DNA of 64,000 nt, from assembly GCA_047639675.1 (NCBI GenBank), contig JBLIOI010000010.1:1-64000 (forward strand). Direction: 5' to 3'. Below are positions 34,507 to 43,966 of this stretch, piece by piece. This stretch comes from JABACD01 sp047639675 (GTDB lineage: Bacteria; Planctomycetota; UBA1135; GCA-002686595). The first letter of the stretch is position 1; each line of letters begins with the position of its first letter. The notes beneath the pieces are model-generated. The model had not been told where the DNA came from and did not search any database. It saw nothing but the letters and a program-made list of their open reading frames with translations. Position numbers and translations under genes: made by a program.

Positions 34507-34882
34507 TCATGCCATTCTGAAGAGCTTGCGCTCTGGGTCAAGTCGCAGGAGACTTCCCTCGCAAACCGTGCCCAAAGACTCGGATTCCGAGCAGCAGAGG
34601 GCAATTCTCACCCTGCTTTCACGCGGCCTCTCCGCTCCCGACTACGACCTTGATTGCTCACTGAATCCCCGATTCAGTTGCCTTTCAAGGCCAGGGCTAG
34701 AGGGCAGGGGCGACAACAAGAGAGCAAGAAGAGTTTAGCCACGGTCTGCTAGGCGCTTGTCGGGAAGTTCTGTCCAATTGGGTCGTCCGTTCAAAATTCC
34801 GATGTGGTTGGATACTCCTGAGGCCTCAGCGAGTATCAAACACGCCCACCTTTTCCACGATCCCTACCTTTTTCAGCGCTAG
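34507..34882. other. divergent intergenic region
   Basis: 376 bp between the minus-strand aminotransferase and the plus-strand gene at 34883. It must hold the promoters of both, but no convincing -35/-10 pair was picked out. The notable item is the 27-bp palindrome at 34811-34837. Confidence 0.5.
34811..34837. promoter_or_regulatory. 27-bp nested palindrome, candidate operator
   Basis: GATACTC at 34811-34817 is the exact reverse complement of GAGTATC at 34831-34837. The centre (34818-34829) is the perfect 12-bp palindrome CTGAGGCCTCAG, with one extra C at 34830. It lies 45 bp before the ATG of the 34883 gene and lacks a T run. A binding site for a dimeric regulator, or a leader hairpin, are the likely readings. 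Confidence 0.5.
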
Positions 34883-36901
34883 ATGAGTCGGAAGTCCCGC
34901 CTGCTACGAATTCTCGTCGTCGTTCTCCTGATCGTCGTCTTCATTGGCTATTTCGCCTTCTCGACGCTGCTCTTCGATCCCTTCGAAGACAGTCTGGAGC
35001 TGGACGCTTCGGTGCTTGTGGATCGTCGGGTCGATTTCTTCATCGCCCGGGCGCAACTCGAAGGCGAGTTTGATCCCTTTCCGCACCTGCGGGCGATCGA
35101 GGTTTTGGATGACGACGTGGCCTGGCAGGTTTGGTTTAACTCGCCAGAGTGCGAGACTCTTTCTGCGGATATAGGCTACCCGGAATTGATCGGTCGGATC
35201 GAACAGGAGCTCAGCCAACTTCCGCTAAGCATCGAGCCTCTCGATGTCTTCGGTGGTCGGGACTTGATCGTTGCGGGCAAGTTTAAGCCTGGCGGAATCG
35301 AGCAGTCTGAGTGGGCGATTTATGGTTCGCTTTCGACGACGGGCAAGTTGGGCGTTGAGATGCTCAAATTTCCCGGGCTGATCGGACTGGAGGATCAAGG
35401 CATTACGGTTACGCCGCTCGACGGCTACGTAACAATGAGTGGCGGAAATATAAGCAGCCCGATCTCTGTCGGTCGCATCTTAGATGTTGGCATTGTTTCC
35501 AACTCAGCGGGGATGATCACCCGTGCGATTGAGTTGGAGAGCAAGCAGTTTGAAGGCTCTGTCTATGCAGGGGCTACTTACAACGACGGAATCCTGCTCG
35601 GCGATCGCAATGACGATGCCAATGAGTTTGAGATCATTCTGAACAACCGCGCGCTGATGGAGACCATGCAAGTCACCGGCGCATGGCCGGACCCAAATAG
35701 CCAGGACTTCGTTCCTTCGCTGATCTCCAAGTTCTTTCAGATTGGAACGATCAACCAGTTGGTTGGAATTCTGGGGATTGACGAAGGCGTGAGCCTCGAT
35801 CTCAAGGCTAGCCTTTCAAGCGAGTTGATGTCGTCGCTCCAAACGCGCACCTACAATAAGCGCGCGATCAGTGGCGAGGACCTCGTTGATAAGTACGCAG
35901 TCTACGCGCCTCAGGATGTCAGCATCTTTGTCTACTTCAAGTGCAATATGGGCGATCTCCTGACGCAAGTCTTCGACTCTATGGAGCCGGCCACGCGCGG
36001 ATTGGTAGAGGAACGTTTCCAAGCGACGGGGAAGTACCGCGACTTGAACCAACTCATCGAAGAAATCGACTCGGCGCTGCTCGACCACTTCGTCTTCATG
36101 GCACGCGAAAACGACTACCCCGAAGCCGATGATGATCCGCCGCACAACGACGAGCCGGTTCCGGCCTTCGCTATCGTTGCCTTCCTCGCGGATGGCGGCA
36201 AGGAGAAGATTGACGGCTTGCGAGCTACCGTTGGTGGAATGGGCGCAAGCATTGGCTTGCAAGGAAGCGAGCCTGGGACGTCCGGTTTCTACTCGCGCTC
36301 TGTTGGCGGCTATAGTTTCAACGAATACTGGTCGCCGCACATCGATGGCACAGGCGTGATGGCTGCTGGCACCACTCAAGATGTCGTCACGATCACCAAT
36401 TCGAGCTTGATGTACGAGCACGTTCGCAAGACCTTCACACAGGGTGCGCCGACACGGCCGCGTCTTTCCGAGCGTTCGGATTTCGCCACGCTTGCTCGAC
36501 ACTCCGAGAACGGCGCGAACTTGGCCATCTGGATCAATCCGCGCAGTGCCATGCCCATGCTCAAAACAGCGGCGCAGGGTTGGGCGGAGGATGGCGTCAC
36601 GATCGACTGGGCCTTCGAGCGCGCGCGCGTTGAGGACAAGGTCCTACGCGATGAGTACCGCGACAGAAAGAAGGAAGCTCTGACCCCGATCGAGCGCGGC
36701 GATCTCGACCGAGTCGTTAACGATCAACTTGACGAAATTGATCAAGCGATCAAGCGCGAGCAGATTCCAAAGGTCCTCGGTGGCTACGAGCGCAAGTTGA
36801 CCTATCTGAACGCGATTCATGGTGGGCTGATGATGATCGCGGCCAGCCCGCGAGACTTGGACCTGACATTGCGACTGATGACACCCATTGAGGGGAATTA
36901 G
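34883..36901 (+). CDS. membrane-anchored protein of unknown function
   Basis: 672 residues. MSRKSRLLR is followed by one transmembrane helix (ILVVVLLIVVFIGYFAFSTLLF, about 10-31), and the rest is predicted outside the inner membrane. The body mixes alpha and beta segments (DVFGGRDLIVAGKF, YAPQDVSIFVYFKCNMGDLL, NGANLAIWINPRSAMPML) and ends with a charged helical stretch (KKEALTPIERGDLDRVVNDQ). The layout is reminiscent of large DUF3352-type membrane-anchored proteins, but no diagnostic motif was recognised. It stands alone behind the palindrome at 34811. No clear ribosome binding site precedes the ATG. Confidence 0.6.
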   Translation: MSRKSRLLRILVVVLLIVVFIGYFAFSTLLFDPFEDSLELDASVLVDRRVDFFIARAQLEGEFDPFPHLRAIEVLDDDVAWQVWFNSPECETLSADIGYPELIGRIEQELSQLPLSIEPLDVFGGRDLIVAGKFKPGGIEQSEWAIYGSLSTTGKLGVEMLKFPGLIGLEDQGITVTPLDGYVTMSGGNISSPISVGRILDVGIVSNSAGMITRAIELESKQFEGSVYAGATYNDGILLGDRNDDANEFEIILNNRALMETMQVTGAWPDPNSQDFVPSLISKFFQIGTINQLVGILGIDEGVSLDLKASLSSELMSSLQTRTYNKRAISGEDLVDKYAVYAPQDVSIFVYFKCNMGDLLTQVFDSMEPATRGLVEERFQATGKYRDLNQLIEEIDSALLDHFVFMARENDYPEADDDPPHNDEPVPAFAIVAFLADGGKEKIDGLRATVGGMGASIGLQGSEPGTSGFYSRSVGGYSFNEYWSPHIDGTGVMAAGTTQDVVTITNSSLMYEHVRKTFTQGAPTRPRLSERSDFATLARHSENGANLAIWINPRSAMPMLKTAAQGWAEDGVTIDWAFERARVEDKVLRDEYRDRKKEALTPIERGDLDRVVNDQLDEIDQAIKREQIPKVLGGYERKLTYLNAIHGGLMMIAASPRDLDLTLRLMTPIEGN

Positions 36902-37120
36902 CGCGCCCCGGGCTAGATTGGCCCTGGGTTCGGGTTGACGCCATCATGGGGATTATTTCCCGTAAGCGAGCGCCCCACAGCCGGCTGGCACCTGTGACTA
37001 AGACTCGCTTGCGGACACCTTGGCCTAAGAGGACAGGGGGGGGGCAACTTCACCAATTCCAATAGCAGCGAACTGCAGAGCGCATAGTGCGCGGAGGTGA
37101 GCTCGATTCGAGCTTCACCT

Positions 37121-38266
37121 TCATTTTGAATCGCTGGGGTGCAAGAACCGCGCCATGTCCTCGACGCCCAAGTATCCAACCTTTCGCCGCACTTCGACGC
37201 CTTCGGCTGAGAGCACGATCACAGTTGGATAGGCTTCCACCTTGAAGCGCTGCTTGAGTTGCTTGTGCTGATCGCCGTCTACTTTGACTGCGATGATGCC
37301 TGCGGTTTTCGCGGCATTCACGACCTTCTGCGAAGTGTAGACCCATGAATCCATTTGCTTGCATGGGCCGCACCAGGTGGTTTCGAAGTCGATCAGTAGT
37401 GGTTTCTTAGAGGCGATCGCTTGCGCCGCAGCGGCCCCAAAGTCGTGAGAAAAGGCTAGCGGAGTCTGCGCGCGCTTTGCATTTCGATCGACTGCGTAGA
37501 CATCCGCCAAGCGCTCTTCTTCTGCGCGCGTGATGCCGGGGTCATAGGGCTCGATTCGAACCCACATTCCATCGGGGCAGACGGCGACCATGCGATAGGC
37601 GGAGTCCGCAAGCCATGCGTGCTTGGTCATTGTACGTGAGCCTGCTTTCGCGACGAAGGTCTCCTTGTCGCGGGATAGAGACCAACTGTCAGTTTCGTCA
37701 AATAAGCCGTTCATGCTCATTTCGGTGATGAGTACAAAAGCGGGTTCGCCCTCCAAGGTTACTTCTCCTTGATGCCACCCGCTTCTTGACCAGCGTAGAG
37801 CCGGTTCGATTTCCGGTTCACTCGGATCCGCTACGAACCATAATGCGAGGGGGTAGGGGCGGGTGCTTTTGTTGTCGGCTAGTTCCAGCTCGATGAGGGT
37901 CTTGAAGCTCGCCCAAATCTTCCCGCGGCGTTCAACGCCCTCCGTGACCGAGACTTCATTCGCTGTACGTTCTCCATCGCGGTTGTGGTCGATCCACAGC
38001 TTGTCGATGTGCTTGGAAGTTCCGTGGCGTGACAGGACGATGGAGAAGGAAGCGTGCCCCAGCTCAAGTGTGCCATGTAACTCATCGCCGACTGCCTTCA
38101 ACGGCAACTTCGATCCCTTTGGGCTCCAGCGCAAGTTAGCCGTGTCGCTTGAAACCATTGGTGTCAGTCGAACTTCGATTGGCGCCGACTTGGCGGCGAC
38201 GGTTGTTTGCGAGTTGGCCTGCGTCGATGCGAGCGAGAGTAGTACCGGAACGAGGAGTGAGTTCAT
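37121..38266 (-). CDS. secreted thioredoxin-domain protein
   Basis: 381 residues with a signal peptide (LLVPVLLSLASTQANSQ). The first 260 residues are a beta-rich region with an EF-like WIDHNRDGER. The C-terminal 115 residues are a thioredoxin fold with the active site WCGPCK at 298-303, preceded by LLIDFETT and followed by YPTVIVLSAEG (the cis-Pro). It likely acts as a periplasmic thiol-disulfide reductase. The gene follows the flotillin operon on the same strand, but a strong terminator at 38299-38339 separates them. Confidence 0.75.
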   Translation of the reverse strand: MNSLLVPVLLSLASTQANSQTTVAAKSAPIEVRLTPMVSSDTANLRWSPKGSKLPLKAVGDELHGTLELGHASFSIVLSRHGTSKHIDKLWIDHNRDGERTANEVSVTEGVERRGKIWASFKTLIELELADNKSTRPYPLALWFVADPSEPEIEPALRWSRSGWHQGEVTLEGEPAFVLITEMSMNGLFDETDSWSLSRDKETFVAKAGSRTMTKHAWLADSAYRMVAVCPDGMWVRIEPYDPGITRAEEERLADVYAVDRNAKRAQTPLAFSHDFGAAAAQAIASKKPLLIDFETTWCGPCKQMDSWVYTSQKVVNAAKTAGIIAVKVDGDQHKQLKQRFKVEAYPTVIVLSAEGVEVRRKVGYLGVEDMARFLHPSDSK

Positions 38267-38298
38267 GGCTCCATGGTAGCGGAGTACAGAATCAAAAA

Positions 38299-38339
38299 AG
38301 CGCCGCGACTCTCGACCGGAGTCGAAAGTGGCGGCGCTT
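38299..38339 (-). terminator. intrinsic terminator of the nfeD-flotillin operon
   Basis: AAGCGCCGC and GCGGCGCTT form a 9-bp stem around an inner GACTC/GAGTC pairing. On the minus strand the stem is followed by T6 (GCGCTTTTTTGAT). It lies 18 bp past the flotillin stop and ahead of the thioredoxin-like gene. Confidence 0.8.
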
Positions 38340-38356
38340 CTACATTTGGATCGTTC

Positions 38357-39877
38357 CTAGGCTTTCGGTGCAGAGTCCGAATCCTGGGTTTGAATCTCGG
38401 GATTGATTTTGCCAAGCACCGCCGGTAATTCGATACCAGCCTGCGAGGCGAGTTCGTGAATAGCGGGCAAACTGCCGATCATCCCTGACAAGAAGTTCGA
38501 CGTGCTGCTCTTGCCATCGCTGCCCTTGCCAGAGTCCCAAACAGTGATCTTGTCGATCTTCAGGTTCTGAATGGCTTTTACTTGTTCCGCGACGATGCCG
38601 GGCAGCTGCTCGATCATCAGCAGTGTGGGGGCGATGTCGGGGTTCTCCGCGCAAGAGAGGATCAGCTCGCGATAGCCGTCCGCCTTAGCAGCGAGGACCT
38701 TGCGAATGCCTTCCGCTTCAGCGTTGTAGCGCGCGATGGTTGCGTCCGCTTCACCCTGCGCCTCACGGCGCAAGCGTTCGGCCTCTGCTTCGGCAGCGAT
38801 CACGATGCGCTCTCGTTCAACTTCTTGTTGGGTAAGAACGTCACGACCGAGGCGCGCCGTTTCTTGATGGCGTTCAGCGATCAGGACGGCTTCACGGGCC
38901 TTGGCTGCAGCCACTTCAGCCCGTTGGCGTGATGAAGCTTCAACTTCGGCGAGGTTAGCGTTGGCTTCGGCGACTTGAGCTTTGGACTCGTTCTCGCCCT
39001 CGATTGCCAGTGCCTCAGCCTTGGCTACCTGAACTCGTTTCTGTTGCTCTGCGTGCTTCTCACCTGCGACGGCCTCGGCTTCCTGCGCTGAAACGGCAAC
39101 TCGTTGACGACGCTCCGCGTTCTTTTGGCCTTCGGTTGATGTGGCCTGTTCTTCGGAGACTCGCACGTTTTGCTCTCGGACTGCGGCAGCCTCTCCGATC
39201 GCTCCATCGCGATCTTGCAGAGCAACCTCGACCTTGGCGTTGTTGATCGCCTCGGCCGCTGCGCGCTTGCCAATCGCCTGGATGTAGCCACTTTCGTCAG
39301 TGATGTCGCGGACGTTTACGTTGATTAGGTCGAGGCCGATCTTGTTGATCTCTTGGGCAACGTTTTCGTTGATCAGCGCCATGAACTTCTCGCGATCCTT
39401 ATTGATCTCCTCGATCGATAGAGTCGCGATAACGAGCCGCAACTGGCCGAGGATGATGTCCTGGGCCTGCTCGCGAATCTTGGAGTCAGGCAGCCCGAGG
39501 AGACGCTCCGCCGCATTGTTCATCAGAACATCATCGGTGGATATGCCGACGGTAAAGGTCGCGGGAACGTTCACGCGAATGTTGTTGAGGCTTAGCGCTC
39601 CTTCCAAGGGAATCTCAATCACTTGGGGCTCAAGGCTCAGATATTCAAAGTCTTGAATCAGCGGAATGATGAATGTTCCACCGCCGTGCAGGCAGCGCGC
39701 CGCTGATGCACCACCAACCTTGCCGTATATAACGAGGACGCGGTTGGAGGGACAACGCTTGTATTGGCGAACAACGAAGATCGCGAAGAACAAGAAGAGT
39801 AGCAGCAGGCTGACAATGATGCCTACCCACCACAGAGGGTTGGCGTCTGCGGCCGGTAGAAGCAGTAGAAAGTTCAT
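38357..39877 (-). CDS. flotillin-like SPFH membrane protein
   Basis: 506 residues from ATG 39877 (MNFLLLLPAADANP), which has AAGGA 6 nt upstream; a longer frame to 39931 has no such site. One transmembrane helix (WWVGIIVSLLLLFLFFAIFVV) is followed by an SPFH/PHB domain (about 45-210, VIEIPLEGALSLNNIRVNVP). A long Ala/Glu-rich coiled coil with repeated AEAxA heptads (about 230-410) and a flotillin-type tail follow. Flotillins organise membrane microdomains and partner with NfeD proteins. Here the NfeD-like gene is immediately upstream in the same operon. Confidence 0.85.
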   Translation of the reverse strand: MNFLLLLPAADANPLWWVGIIVSLLLLFLFFAIFVVRQYKRCPSNRVLVIYGKVGGASAARCLHGGGTFIIPLIQDFEYLSLEPQVIEIPLEGALSLNNIRVNVPATFTVGISTDDVLMNNAAERLLGLPDSKIREQAQDIILGQLRLVIATLSIEEINKDREKFMALINENVAQEINKIGLDLINVNVRDITDESGYIQAIGKRAAAEAINNAKVEVALQDRDGAIGEAAAVREQNVRVSEEQATSTEGQKNAERRQRVAVSAQEAEAVAGEKHAEQQKRVQVAKAEALAIEGENESKAQVAEANANLAEVEASSRQRAEVAAAKAREAVLIAERHQETARLGRDVLTQQEVERERIVIAAEAEAERLRREAQGEADATIARYNAEAEGIRKVLAAKADGYRELILSCAENPDIAPTLLMIEQLPGIVAEQVKAIQNLKIDKITVWDSGKGSDGKSSTSNFLSGMIGSLPAIHELASQAGIELPAVLGKINPEIQTQDSDSAPKA

Positions 39878-39932
39878 AGGGTTCCTTGGTGACTTGGTAC
39901 GAGCGAGTTTGATTGTGTTTCTGGCTGGCAAC

Positions 39933-40505
39933 TCATTCCGGGCCGACAGTCAGGCTGCTGTCATCGTTGACACGTAGCACGATGGCGCGCGTATGACTGT
40001 TCAGTTGGGGTCCATCGGAGACTGCTTTGTAGATGCGTTGACGGCCGGTCACGACAATACGGACTTGACCGGAGCCCGCACCCTTTGCAGGAATGTTGGC
40101 GTAGACCTCGCCGACCTTCCCAACTGTCGCCGACATAGGAATGTTGCCGCTGCTTTCGAGGCCGCGCATGCCGCTGAGTGCTGCGCCTAGAATCCAGACC
40201 ATGATGACTCCTCCAACGAAGGCGAAGCCAAAGGAGAAGGTCGCGCTTAAACCGGCGCCAAGGAAACTGCCAATCCCGACCCATCCGAACCCCATCATGA
40301 AAGTCGATACACCCTGAATCGAGAGGATCTGAAAGGCACTGTTCGAGTCTCCGCCGTCGAGACTGCTACCAGCATCAGGATCGAATCCATCCCCGCCGTC
40401 GCCGCCGATCAACATCAGGAGGATCAATAAAAGGAAGACCCCACTGCCCAATGCAGCGGGGATCGAAAACCAGAGCACCTGTCCTTCAAATAATGTGTTC
40501 AGCAT
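39933..40505 (-). CDS. NfeD-like membrane protein (YqiJ type)
   Basis: 190 residues. Three or four hydrophobic helices span about 10-110 with an acidic Gly/Asp loop (GGDGGDGFDPDAGSSLDGGD) near 35-53. A C-terminal OB-fold-like beta domain (about 125-190, ATVGKVGEVYANIPAKGAGSGQV) follows, which is the NfeD/YuaF soluble domain. No N-terminal ClpP-like protease is present, as in the short NfeD1b/YqiJ class. Such proteins bind flotillins; the flotillin gene follows 55 bp downstream on the same strand. Confidence 0.75.
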   Translation of the reverse strand: MLNTLFEGQVLWFSIPAALGSGVFLLLILLMLIGGDGGDGFDPDAGSSLDGGDSNSAFQILSIQGVSTFMMGFGWVGIGSFLGAGLSATFSFGFAFVGGVIMVWILGAALSGMRGLESSGNIPMSATVGKVGEVYANIPAKGAGSGQVRIVVTGRQRIYKAVSDGPQLNSHTRAIVLRVNDDSSLTVGPE

Positions 40506-40693
40506 GTGATTGGCCCCTCCAGGGGCGCGAGCAATCTACGCGTATTGGCTTATCAATTCATTTTTTTGTGGAGCAGAATCAGTCGCCGGGGAGCGGCTGA
40601 GGGTCGAGAGGGCCCTGGAGTGCCGGAACTCCAGATTTACATGGCCTTCACATTTCCCCTACAGAATCTAGGCCCTTTGTTTAGACTTTGCAC

Positions 40694-42121
40694 ATGCGAT
40701 TTCGAGGCGTGTGGTTGATTGCCACCTTGCCCCTTTTATTGGGAGCCTGTGAAGGGGAAGCTCTGGTGACACCAGGAATCCCTGCGTTGCCTTCGTACAT
40801 CGAATCACTCGATGTACAGGTTCAGCAGCTGCTTAGGGATGCGCAAGCCGAGCTGCTAAATGACCCGTCGAACGGCCAGCGTTGGATGGACTTGGGCATG
40901 GCCTTCGAAGCTCACCAGGAAGGCTGGCAAGCGGCGCTTCGCTATCGCCAAGCTGTGAAGATTAGGCCTGACGATCCAAAGTGGTGGTATCGATTGGCGA
41001 TGGCGCAAGAGCTGAGCGATGAGGTCGAGGAAGCGCTTGATTCATTGGCGCGCTCAATCGAGCTCAATGGAAACTATGCGCCCTCCCATTGGCGTTGTGG
41101 GCAATGGAAGTTGGAGATGGGGGAGACGGAGGTCGCACGAGCATTTTTTGAACGAGCCTTAATCATCGATCCCACTTGCGATGCAGCTCTTGCGGGCTTG
41201 GCGCAGGTTCATGTGTGGCTAGGTGAATATGAGGAGGCCATTGCTCTCTTGGAAAGAGACTCCTTGATCAGCGGTCCTAGCGGCAAGTTCCTGAGCGGTC
41301 AGATCGGGATTGCTTATCAGCGCATGGGGAACTCGGAGAGGGCTCGCCATTTCTTGGCGAGAGCGGACAACGCCAAGCCACACTTTTCTGATCCATGGAG
41401 ATCTGAGATTGATCACTTGGGAACAGGCTTGCCCACGGTCAACCGCCAGGCACGTCAATGGATCTCTACTGGGCAAGCGCAACGCGCGGTTGTGGAACTG
41501 GAGAAGGCGCATGCCTTAGACCCCAGCTTCGTTCCGATCTTGCGGACCTTGGGCGCGGCCTATTCGGCGACTGGGCAAACGGCTAAGTCGCTAGATGCAC
41601 TCCACAGAGCTCTGCTGTTGGAACCCGAGAACATTGAATTACGCGTGGATGCGACCTGGGCACGCGCTATCGATGGCGACCTGGAGGGAGCATTAGTCGA
41701 TGTGGATGCGATTCTGATCGACGCCCCATCGGGTCATAAGGCGCACGCTTTGCGCAGTCAGGTGCTGCTTGACTTGCGGCGTGGGGAAGAAGCGATTGCA
41801 GCGTTCGAGTTGGCGATGAGGTACGGGCAGCGCAACCCAAGAATGCTGGTTGATATTGGCCGTGCCCAGATTGAGTTGCAGCGCTTCGCTGACTCGCTCG
41901 CTAGTTTTACTCTAGCCGTCGAGCAAGAGCCTGGGTTGCAATCTGCATGGATCGGCCAGGGGATCGCCGCCGTGGAGTTACAAGATCTCGACACTGCGCA
42001 AGCGGCAATCACTCGAGCAGCGGCGTTGACTCCTTTGGGATCCAACGAGCTACCAATCATCACAATCGTGCGCGACCAGATCGATTCCATGCGGGTATCG
42101 AGTCCGTCTTTGAAGAAATAA
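40694..42121 (+). CDS. TPR-repeat lipoprotein
   Basis: 475 residues from ATG 40694. The signal peptide ends in a lipobox LLLGAC. The rest is a run of tetratricopeptide repeats from about 55 to 440 (RWMDLGMAFEAHQEGWQAALRYRQAVKIRPDDPKWWYRL and many similar units, split here by eye into 34-residue steps). It probably scaffolds partner proteins in the periplasm. Only 17 bp separate it from the ASPIC/FG-GAP lipoprotein, a pairing that recurs in planctomycetes (general recollection), so a shared complex is likely. Confidence 0.8.
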   Translation: MRFRGVWLIATLPLLLGACEGEALVTPGIPALPSYIESLDVQVQQLLRDAQAELLNDPSNGQRWMDLGMAFEAHQEGWQAALRYRQAVKIRPDDPKWWYRLAMAQELSDEVEEALDSLARSIELNGNYAPSHWRCGQWKLEMGETEVARAFFERALIIDPTCDAALAGLAQVHVWLGEYEEAIALLERDSLISGPSGKFLSGQIGIAYQRMGNSERARHFLARADNAKPHFSDPWRSEIDHLGTGLPTVNRQARQWISTGQAQRAVVELEKAHALDPSFVPILRTLGAAYSATGQTAKSLDALHRALLLEPENIELRVDATWARAIDGDLEGALVDVDAILIDAPSGHKAHALRSQVLLDLRRGEEAIAAFELAMRYGQRNPRMLVDIGRAQIELQRFADSLASFTLAVEQEPGLQSAWIGQGIAAVELQDLDTAQAAITRAAALTPLGSNELPIITIVRDQIDSMRVSSPSLKK

Positions 42122-42138
42122 GAAATCTCTTGTCGCCT

Positions 42139-43839
42139 ATGCTGAAGCTCGAACCGTTTCTGTCCACGATCCTATTCTTGTGCCTGATTGGCTGCGTTTC
42201 TTGTGGTGGACCGGAGGAGTCGGGCCAGACGAGAAGTTCGAGTGAACCGCAAGGTACGCCTTGGCTTCAGGATCAAGCGAGGGCGGCCGGGCTTGATTTC
42301 AAACACCACACAGGAGCCAAGGGCGAGTTCTTGTTTCCAGAACACATGGGCGGAGGAGTAGCGCTTCTGGACTTCGACGGTGACGGCTACCTCGACATCT
42401 TTTTGCTCCAAAGCGGCGACCTCGCCTCGCCTGGAGCGATGGAAACGGCGCACAGGCTCTACCGAAACCGCGGCGATGGAACGTTCGAGGACGTGTCGGC
42501 GGGTAGTGGCCTGCTGACTTCGGGCTACGGCATCGGTGTTGTGGCTGGCGACTACGACGGTGACGGGCGAACGGACTTGTACCTGTTGAATGTCGGGGGG
42601 AACGTTCTTCTTCGCAACCTAGGCGCTGGAGAGTTTGAAGATGTCACGGAGCGCGCCGGCGTAGCAGGAATGGTCTGGAGCACAAGCGGTTGTTTCTCCG
42701 ACTACGATGCCGATGGCGATCTGGATCTATTTGTCGCTAACTATGTGTTTTGGACTAAGAATACCGACAAGGAGTGCTACGAGCAAACTGGGCGACGTAC
42801 CTACTGTGGACCTCACAGTTACAACGCGCCGGTTCCCGATGTTCTTTATCGCAACGATGGTGACGGCACCTTCAGCGAGGTTTCCAGGGAAGCAGGTCTC
42901 TCGAACCACTATGGAAATGGCTTGGGTGTCGTCAGCGTGGACTTCAATGGTGATGGTTTTTTGGACTTCTTTGTGGCCAACGACCGTTCGGAAGATCAGC
43001 TATGGATGAACAAGGGCGACGGAACATTCCAGGATGAAGCCAATCTGATGGGCTGCGCCGTTGATCGCAATGGTGTTGCCAGGGCAGGCATGGGAGTCGA
43101 TGCTGCGGATGTGGACGACGACGGCGATCCGGACTTGATCGTGGTCAACCTGCATGGCGAGTTGGACGGTTTCTATCGCAATGAGGGGCATTACTTCTTC
43201 GAGCAAACTACAAGCGCTGGCATCGGGTTAACTACGCGTGCCTACACCCGCTTTGGAGTTGGATTTGAGGACTTCGACAATGACCAAGATCTCGACCTCT
43301 ACCAAGCCAATGGCCGGGTGACCTTGGTGGGGGAGAACTACGTAGAGAATCCCTTCGCTGAGCCGAATGTGCTTCTGATTCAAAACGAGCCGGGTAAATG
43401 GCGCGAGTCTGATCTGCTGGGCGGAACGGAGGAGTCTTTGATTCATGTGAGTCGTGGCGCCGCCTTTGGTGACTTCGACAACGACGGCGGAGTGGACGTA
43501 GTCGTCGTGAATTCCAATGAGGCTCCTTACCTTCTGCGCAACGTGCACGCGGACCGTGGACATTGGCTGTTGCTTGACGTGAGGGGGAGACACGGTTCAA
43601 GTGCGATTGGGGCCTCAGTGCATGTGGTCTTGGGCGAGCGCAAGATACGCCGCGATGTACTTCCCGGTAGAGGATATGCCAGCAGCTCAGATCCTCGTGT
43701 TCATCTAGGCCTCGGTGCGGTGGCGGAGCTTCGAGAGCTCGAAGTGCGTTGGGTCGATGGCCAATCGGAGTTGTTCGGTCCTTTTACTGCGGATCAGGTA
43801 GTGATACTTCGACGCGGCGAAGGTCGGCCACCGCATTGA
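42139..43839 (+). CDS. ASPIC/UnbV and FG-GAP repeat lipoprotein (CRTAC1-like)
   Basis: About 566 residues from ATG 42139. The frame continues upstream to 41947, but that part lies inside the TPR gene. A lipobox-like LCLIGC or CVSC ends the signal. Seven or more FG-GAP/VCBS blades follow (VALLDFDGDGYLDIFLLQSG, VVAGDYDGDGRTDLYLLNVG, FGDFDNDGGVDVVVVNS), each with a calcium-binding DxDxDG loop. The C-terminal 100 residues match the ASPIC/UnbV domain (ASSSDPRVHLGLGAVAELRELEVRWVDG). Such propellers bind glycans or proteins outside the cell. Probably co-expressed with the TPR protein. Confidence 0.85.
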   Translation: MLKLEPFLSTILFLCLIGCVSCGGPEESGQTRSSSEPQGTPWLQDQARAAGLDFKHHTGAKGEFLFPEHMGGGVALLDFDGDGYLDIFLLQSGDLASPGAMETAHRLYRNRGDGTFEDVSAGSGLLTSGYGIGVVAGDYDGDGRTDLYLLNVGGNVLLRNLGAGEFEDVTERAGVAGMVWSTSGCFSDYDADGDLDLFVANYVFWTKNTDKECYEQTGRRTYCGPHSYNAPVPDVLYRNDGDGTFSEVSREAGLSNHYGNGLGVVSVDFNGDGFLDFFVANDRSEDQLWMNKGDGTFQDEANLMGCAVDRNGVARAGMGVDAADVDDDGDPDLIVVNLHGELDGFYRNEGHYFFEQTTSAGIGLTTRAYTRFGVGFEDFDNDQDLDLYQANGRVTLVGENYVENPFAEPNVLLIQNEPGKWRESDLLGGTEESLIHVSRGAAFGDFDNDGGVDVVVVNSNEAPYLLRNVHADRGHWLLLDVRGRHGSSAIGASVHVVLGERKIRRDVLPGRGYASSSDPRVHLGLGAVAELRELEVRWVDGQSELFGPFTADQVVILRRGEGRPPH

Positions 43840-43966
43840 AATGCCGAGTTAGGGGCCCCGCGGGCAGGCCTTTGCTCAAAAACTCATTCGTGGGGGTCGC
43901 GGACAGAGCAGGGGGCGCTAGAATATTGATTCGCTACTAATCGCAACCCCTTACCAGGAGACTCGC

